Positions 6,059 to 10,102 of a stretch of 10,102 nucleotides of DNA are shown here, piece after piece. The translations under genes and the position numbers were made by a program. Position 1 is the stretch's first letter. Every line of letters starts with the position of its first letter. The DNA lies in assembly GCA_037384225.1 (NCBI GenBank), contig JARROD010000252.1:1-10102 (forward strand), given 5' to 3'. The DNA comes from JARROD01 sp037384225 (lineage in GTDB: Bacteria > Pseudomonadota > Gammaproteobacteria > Pseudomonadales > Cellvibrionaceae). The notes below the pieces were generated by a model that did not search any database, was not told the origin of the DNA, and was given only the letters and a program-made list of their open reading frames with translations.

Positions 6059-6958
6059 ATGGATAAATACGCCGTTTTTGGCAATCCCATCGAGCATTCC
6101 AAATCACCGCAAATTCACGCAATGTTTGCCGAGCAAACGGGTCATAAATTGAATTATACCCGCCAGTTGGTAGCGAAGGGCGAGTTTAAAAGCGCTGCCG
6201 ATGCATTTTTTAACAGTGGCGGGAAGGGATTGAATATAACTGTTCCTTTTAAACAGATTGCCTTTAATTATATCTACAGTGACTCCGGACACGTCGATCA
6301 CAGCACTCAGCTTACGCCCCGGGCACGGTGTGCGGGGGCGGTAAATACTCTGGCGCTGCAGGCTAATGGAACTCTTTTGGGAGATAATACCGATGGCGTG
6401 GGTTTGGTCAATGATTTAATCGACAACCTGGGCTGGGTTATAGACGGCAAGAAAGTTTTAGTGCTGGGGGCCGGAGGCGCTGTGCGGGGGTGCCTGCAAC
6501 CGCTGCTGCAACAGCGACCTGCGCGCTTGATTATTGCCAATCGAACACCAGCCAAAGCTCTTGAACTCGCTCGGGAATTTAAAGACCTGGGCAGTGTTAA
6601 GGCCTGTGGATTTAAAGATTTGCAGGATCCGGGGTTTGAGGGGGGATTTGATTTGATAATCAATGGAACCTCGATGAGCCTGGAGGGAAATTTGCCGGTT
6701 TTACCCGCTAATCTATTGAACACTGATTCTCACTGTTATGACATGATGTACAGCGCGGAGGCGACGGTATTTCTGCAGTGGGCGCGTTCTCAGGGGTGTC
6801 GCCACCTGGCCGATGGTTTGGGGATGTTGGTGGGGCAGGCGGCTGAGTCGTTTTTTATCTGGCGGGGAGTTAGACCTTCGGTGATCCCTGTAATTAAACG
6901 GTTGCGTAGTGAGTTGTTATACGTGCCAGTATCCGGACCGGGGAGGTCCGAATTGTGA
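6059..6958 (+). CDS. aroE: Shikimate dehydrogenase (NADP+)
   Basis: AroE reduces 3-dehydroshikimate to shikimate with NADPH, in the pathway to aromatic amino acids and folate. I chose ATG 6059 (MDKYAVFGNPIEHSKSPQIH), because it aligns with the family start; a GTG at 6032 overlaps the hemF remnant and adds nine atypical residues. Visible are the shikimate-binding NPIEHSKSP (9-17), NITVPFK with catalytic K65, AGAVNT (92-97), GDNTDG with catalytic D112, the NADP loop GAGGAVRG (137-144) and NRT (161-163), and the C-terminal ADGLGMLVGQAAESFFIWRG. At 299 residues it is longer than E. coli AroE (272): there are about ten extra residues between K65 and AGAVNT (NYIYSDSGHVDHSTQ region) and a ~15-residue tail. 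It begins 11 bp after the hemF stop. Confidence 0.95.
   Translation: MDKYAVFGNPIEHSKSPQIHAMFAEQTGHKLNYTRQLVAKGEFKSAADAFFNSGGKGLNITVPFKQIAFNYIYSDSGHVDHSTQLTPRARCAGAVNTLALQANGTLLGDNTDGVGLVNDLIDNLGWVIDGKKVLVLGAGGAVRGCLQPLLQQRPARLIIANRTPAKALELAREFKDLGSVKACGFKDLQDPGFEGGFDLIINGTSMSLEGNLPVLPANLLNTDSHCYDMMYSAEATVFLQWARSQGCRHLADGLGMLVGQAAESFFIWRGVRPSVIPVIKRLRSELLYVPVSGPGRSEL
6934..6950. repeat. GC-rich hairpin at the aroE 3' end
   Basis: CGGACC (6934-6939) and GGTCCG (6945-6950) form a perfect 6-bp stem around a GGGGA loop, inside the last codons of aroE. Two further outer bases can pair after one mismatch. No T-tract follows, so it is not a typical intrinsic terminator. It lies between convergent genes, where it could still block 3' exonucleases. 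It also encodes the atypical SGPGRSE tail of the protein. Confidence 0.4.
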
Positions 6959-6988
6959 GGCACTTACACTTAAAATATTGCTAATAGA

Positions 6989-7909
6989 TTAAGGAAGATA
7001 ACGCGTTATCCACGTTGATAGATCTTCGTAAACCTGTGCACAGTTGGTTTCGTTGAGCATTTCGTGGCGCCCGTTCGGATACACTTTTAAATCAACGGTT
7101 TTAATACCGGCCTGTTTTAATTTTTCAGCTAAAAGAGTCAATCGATTACCGGCGCTGACGGGGTCATTTTCCCCACCAAAAATAAAAATCGGCAGTGTGC
7201 TGGGAATACGCTGTAGATTTTTTTGCTCGGCAATTTCCAGAAGTCCTTCGACCAGGTCAATCCACAACTGGTTGCAGGCTTTTTGACCACAGAGTGGGTC
7301 GTTAACATAGAGGTCGACCTGATGTTCGTCTTTTGACAGCCAGTCTGATTTGGTACGATTGGGTTTAAAGGCATTGTTAAAGGTGCCAAATGACAACCAA
7401 TTAATCAGCCGGCTGTGCCCGGTTTTTCCCTGCCGCCAGCGCTCGAAACGAGCGATCTGACGCAACGCTTTTAAGGTTGGTGGTGTGTTGAAATTCGAAC
7501 CGCTGAGAAGACAGGCCGCCAGAGATGGACGGTAGTTAATCAAGTAGGACTGGACGATGAAGCTGCCCATACTGTGACCGAGTAGTATAACCGGGAGCTG
7601 GGGGTGTTCGTTGTCGATAAACTGGCGCACGCGGTCTACATCACCAATTACTTTTTCCCAGCCTCCGGTTTCACTGAATAACCCCATTGTTTCGTTTGTC
7701 GCTGTTTTTCCATGCCCCCTTTGGTCATGCGCGATAACGGCGATATTGTGGTTGTTTAAAAATTCGGCGAACCGGGCGTAGCGCAGACAGTGTTCAGACA
7801 TTCCATGTACTACCTGTACGACGGCTTTTGCAGTTGACCGGGAGGGCCAGCTTCTGACAAATAATTGAATTCCATCTTCGGATTGAATTCGAGTATCTTT
7901 ATGCGCCAT
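6989..7909 (-). CDS. Alpha/beta hydrolase, monoacylglycerol lipase / lysophospholipase-like
   Basis: A 306-residue serine hydrolase of the Hydrolase_4 (serine aminopeptidase S33-like) type. The core shows VVHGMSEHCLRYARFAEFL (33-51), carrying the HGxxEHxxRY pattern of monoacylglycerol lipase-like proteins with the oxyanion-hole region, and HDQRGHGKT (61-69). The nucleophile elbow GHSMG places catalytic S113, GGENDPVS gives D249 and YPNGRHEML gives H282, so the triad is complete. A variable lid is inserted at about 145-215. No signal peptide is seen, so it is probably cytoplasmic. Likely substrates are monoglycerides or lysophospholipids, but the family is too broad to assign one. It converges with aroE, leaving 30 bp, and starts 86 bp after the histidine-kinase stop on the same strand, so cotranscription with the two-component pair is possible. 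The start ATG 7909 has no strong ribosome binding site. Confidence 0.9.
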   Translation of the reverse strand: MAHKDTRIQSEDGIQLFVRSWPSRSTAKAVVQVVHGMSEHCLRYARFAEFLNNHNIAVIAHDQRGHGKTATNETMGLFSETGGWEKVIGDVDRVRQFIDNEHPQLPVILLGHSMGSFIVQSYLINYRPSLAACLLSGSNFNTPPTLKALRQIARFERWRQGKTGHSRLINWLSFGTFNNAFKPNRTKSDWLSKDEHQVDLYVNDPLCGQKACNQLWIDLVEGLLEIAEQKNLQRIPSTLPIFIFGGENDPVSAGNRLTLLAEKLKQAGIKTVDLKVYPNGRHEMLNETNCAQVYEDLSTWITRYLP

Positions 7910-7941
7910 TAATATGTTAGCTTTTTTCAGGTGTGATTGCC

Positions 7942-7967
7942 CCTAAGGGTTTCACTGTGTTCTTAGG
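7942..7967. repeat. Inverted repeat between the kinase and hydrolase genes
   Basis: CCTAAG (7942-7947) and CTTAGG (7962-7967) form a 6-bp inverted repeat with a 14-base loop. The left arm also lies in a small palindrome CCCTAAGGG (7941-7949). There is no T-tract on the minus strand directly after it, so it is a poor terminator. It could be an operator for the hydrolase gene or an RNA hairpin between the two genes. Confidence 0.3.
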
Positions 7968-7995
7968 TTTGTTCGATGATGATGCTAAGAATGCA

Positions 7996-9371
7996 TTAAC
8001 TGAGGGTTGGCTGCAACTTGGTCGGCAGACTGAAAGTGAATGCGGTGCCGCGAGAGAGCTGGCTGTTTACGGTGATTGAGGTTTTATGCAGATCCAGAAT
8101 CCGTTTTACAATGGCCAACCCAAGTCCTGTGCCCTTGGCTTTGTCCACTGTCTGATCAGCGCGGTAGAAACGCTCAAATATGTGGGGGATCTCCCGGGAG
8201 TCTATGCCATAGCCGGAATCTTCTATATGCAGTATCACTCGACCTTCTTTTTTCTCGAGTTTAACTTGTACATTGCCTCCTTTGGGCGTGTAGCGCAAAG
8301 CGTTTTCAATCAGGTTTTCAACTACCCTTTGCATCATGGCAATATCGGCGTAAACAAAAAACTCCCCCTGCTGTGGTGTTACTGTCATACTCACTTCGCG
8401 TTTTTGTGCCCGGTATTGAAAGTCTTGAACCAAGTCCTGGAGCAATTCCAGAATGTGGAATTTTTCCAGTTTGGGTTTAAGTGCATTGCTGTCGAGACGC
8501 GATAGCTCGAACAGCTCGCTGATCAGTTTTCGCAATCGTCGGCCGTGGTTGTGTGCTTTTTTAAGATAAGTAATTTTTTCATTGTCATTGAGCTTGTTGA
8601 ATTTGATGATCACTGTTTCCAGGTAACCCTGCACTGAAACCAGAGGAGTGCGCAGATCGTGGGAGACGTTGGTGATTAGATCCCGGCGATTGCGGTCCAA
8701 CTCCTGCAATGCGATAAACTGTTTGCTGATGCGGTCAGCCATTAATTTGAAAGCCAGCATTAGGGAATTGATTTCATCGNNNNNNNNNNNNNNNNNNNNN
8801 NNNNCACGCAGAGGGTAATAGCGATTGCGCTGATTGTCAGGACGTAGCTGTGCTGCACGGATAGCAGCAAATTATCGTAGAGTTTACCCCCCAGAATTAC
8901 GTACAGATAACCCTGAATTTGATTGTTTTTATAGATTGGCGTTGCGGAAAAAATCTTTTGTTTTTCCGTGTTGCGTGGATCCTGTCCCATAATCGGTAGT
9001 TTGCTGCTACCATCAATAAATTTTTGAACAGGTGTGAGGTCAACTTTGGTTCTCAGTACTGTTTCTTTTCTCAGGGCGTGCCCCAGAACTTTGCCCCCGG
9101 GGTCCAGCAGATAAATTTCAGTGGTGGGATTTATCACCATGGCGTGGTGTGCCAGCTGTTTCAGCGCAGGGAGATTGGGTTCGCCGTTTGCAATAAGTTT
9201 TTGGTCGGCGGCTATGTGTTTGGCAATGTCGTGATTGAGCCGTTGGGTAATTTCCTGGTGATACATATCGGCGGCGTAGCGCCCAATGGCAAACGCCAGC
9301 AGACCGATGACACAGAACAGCAGAAACAGCGCAATAGATAGTTTCGTGTGTAGCGAATGAAGACAAGACAT
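7996..9371 (-). CDS. Membrane sensor histidine kinase, interrupted by an assembly gap
   Basis: Read from ATG 9371, the first 189 residues hold a membrane segment (11-30), a ~145-residue periplasmic domain, and the start of a second membrane segment (VLTISAIAITLCV, 177-189) that runs into the N gap. The periplasmic part has EIYLLDPGGKVLGHAL and FSATPIYKNNQIQGYLYVIL, reminiscent of a single-Cache sensor. After the gap, from 8778, DEINSLMLAFKLMADRI is the end of a HAMP domain. The HisKA H-box VSHDLRTP (His codon 8661-8659), N-box ENLIENALRYT, G1 DSGYGI, F-box HIFERFYRA and G2 KGTGLGLAIV follow. The two halves are in different frames only because the gap length is wrong; they form one gene. It begins 8 bp after the response-regulator stop with no clear ribosome binding site, implying translational coupling. 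The signal is unknown. Confidence 0.9.
8780..8804. other. Assembly gap (25 N) inside the histidine kinase
   Basis: The gap lies between the middle of transmembrane segment 2 and the DEI motif of HAMP. Keeping the frame open needs a gap length of 3n+2, which 25 is not. By comparison with usual TM2-HAMP geometry, roughly 35-45 codons should be missing, so the true gap is likely more than 100 bases. The apparent short ending MKSIP and the apparent start at 8760 are artefacts of this. Confidence 0.9.
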
Positions 9372-9379
9372 AAGGTTTT

Positions 9380-10081
9380 CTAATTAGATACCATTTTATA
9401 GCCTACGCCCCAAACCGTTTCGATGGAGTTGGGGGCAATTTTTGTTCGCAGTCTGTTGATATGGGAGTTGACAGTGTGTTCGTAACCTTCATGGCCGTAT
9501 CCCCAAACGCTATCGAGCAATTCAGAACGCCTGAAAACCTTGTTAGGGCTTTTGGCAAAATGCAATAACAAATCGAATTCTTTGGCTGTCAGCGTGATTG
9601 GTTTTCCGGCTTTAGTTACATTGCGACCAACGGGGTCTATGACCAGGTCGGCAATTTTTATGGGGTGATTATGGGGCTGTTGTGAGCGGTTGTTCAACGC
9701 CGACACACGTCGCATCAGGGCCTTCACCCTAGCGGTCAGTTCAACTACGCTGAAGGGTTTTGACATATAATCATCGGCACCAATTTCAAGTCCCAGCACC
9801 CGATCCAGTTCGCTGGTTTTGGCTGTAAGCATCAAAATGGGTAAATAGTGGTTATCCGACCGCAATCGGCGACAGATTTCCAGACCATCCATACCCGGCA
9901 GACGCAGATCGAGAATCAGCAGGTCCCAGTGTTCGGCAAGCGCCTTTTGTAGGCCTTTTGCACCGTCGTTTACATGGGCCACTTCAGTGTAGATATCGCT
10001 CAGATGCAGCCGCAACAGCTCGGCGATATCGGTTTCATCCTCGATGATCAGTATCTTTGCTTCGATCAGTGTTCGTTTCAC
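9380..10081 (-). CDS. OmpR/PhoB-family two-component response regulator
   Basis: A 233-residue cytoplasmic transcription factor. The receiver domain (about 9-125) has the acidic pair E14/D15, phosphoacceptor D58 in LLILDLRLPGMDG, T86 in LMLTAK and K108 in SKPF, so phosphorylation should be normal. The C-terminal winged-helix DNA-binding domain (about 140-232) shows LTAKEFDLLLHFAKSPNKVF (164-183), the recognition-helix region EHTVNSHINRLRTKI (201-215) and the closing VWGVGYKM hairpin. The start is GTG 10081, preceded by AAGG at a good distance; its promoter is beyond the window. It directly precedes the histidine kinase, which is presumably its partner. The regulon cannot be told from the sequence; the downstream hydrolase gene is one candidate. 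Confidence 0.95.
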   Translation of the reverse strand: MKRTLIEAKILIIEDETDIAELLRLHLSDIYTEVAHVNDGAKGLQKALAEHWDLLILDLRLPGMDGLEICRRLRSDNHYLPILMLTAKTSELDRVLGLEIGADDYMSKPFSVVELTARVKALMRRVSALNNRSQQPHNHPIKIADLVIDPVGRNVTKAGKPITLTAKEFDLLLHFAKSPNKVFRRSELLDSVWGYGHEGYEHTVNSHINRLRTKIAPNSIETVWGVGYKMVSN

Positions 10082-10102
10082 GTTTGCCTTGAAAACTCTA
10101 AG

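Noticed and set aside
1..10102. A mobile island, defence system or CRISPR array
   Set aside because: No integrase, transposase, direct-repeat array, tRNA attachment site or phage-like gene was seen; gene content is core metabolism plus one two-component locus.

Overview
The window looks like an ordinary chromosomal housekeeping segment of a gammaproteobacterium, most like the Pseudomonas/Cellvibrio side of the class. The basis is gene order and protein character. From memory, Pseudomonas carries rsmB-fmt-def / lysM-dprA-tsaC-qor-hemF-aroE near the replication origin. The same block is recognisable here, with purE inserted between dprA and tsaC, no qor, and hemF almost entirely gone. Species cannot be named from the sequence. 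Two runs of N (3241-3245 and 8780-8804) show that this is a draft assembly.

Layout. On the minus strand at the left are the first 101 codons of rsmB (1-305), complete fmt (312-1280) and def (1479-1985), a translation-initiation and ribosome-modification cluster transcribed leftward. A 215-bp divergent promoter region follows. Rightward from it run an exported LysM protein (2201 to the gap at 3241), dprA (3421-4602), purE (4706-5215), a damaged tsaC (5229/5292-5798), a 61-residue hemF 3' remnant (ending 6047) and aroE (6059-6958). Convergent to aroE, and transcribed leftward, are an OmpR-family response regulator (10081-9380), its membrane histidine kinase (9371-7996, broken by an assembly gap) and a monoacylglycerol-lipase-like hydrolase (7909-6989).

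How the genes work together. Fmt formylates initiator Met-tRNA and Def removes the formyl group from new proteins, while RsmB methylates 16S rRNA. DprA loads RecA on incoming single-stranded DNA. PurE, TsaC, HemF and AroE are core enzymes of purine synthesis, tRNA t6A modification, heme synthesis and the shikimate pathway. The kinase and regulator form a cognate pair whose signal is not evident, and the hydrolase may be in the same transcript.

What stands out is local decay rather than a new system. tsaC has an in-frame TGA at codon 12 of its expected reading frame, and directly downstream hemF has lost all but its last ~20%. The AroE that follows carries a 10-residue insertion and a C-terminal tail. 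I found no CRISPR array, transposase, tRNA, phage gene or defence island, and no convincing undescribed system.
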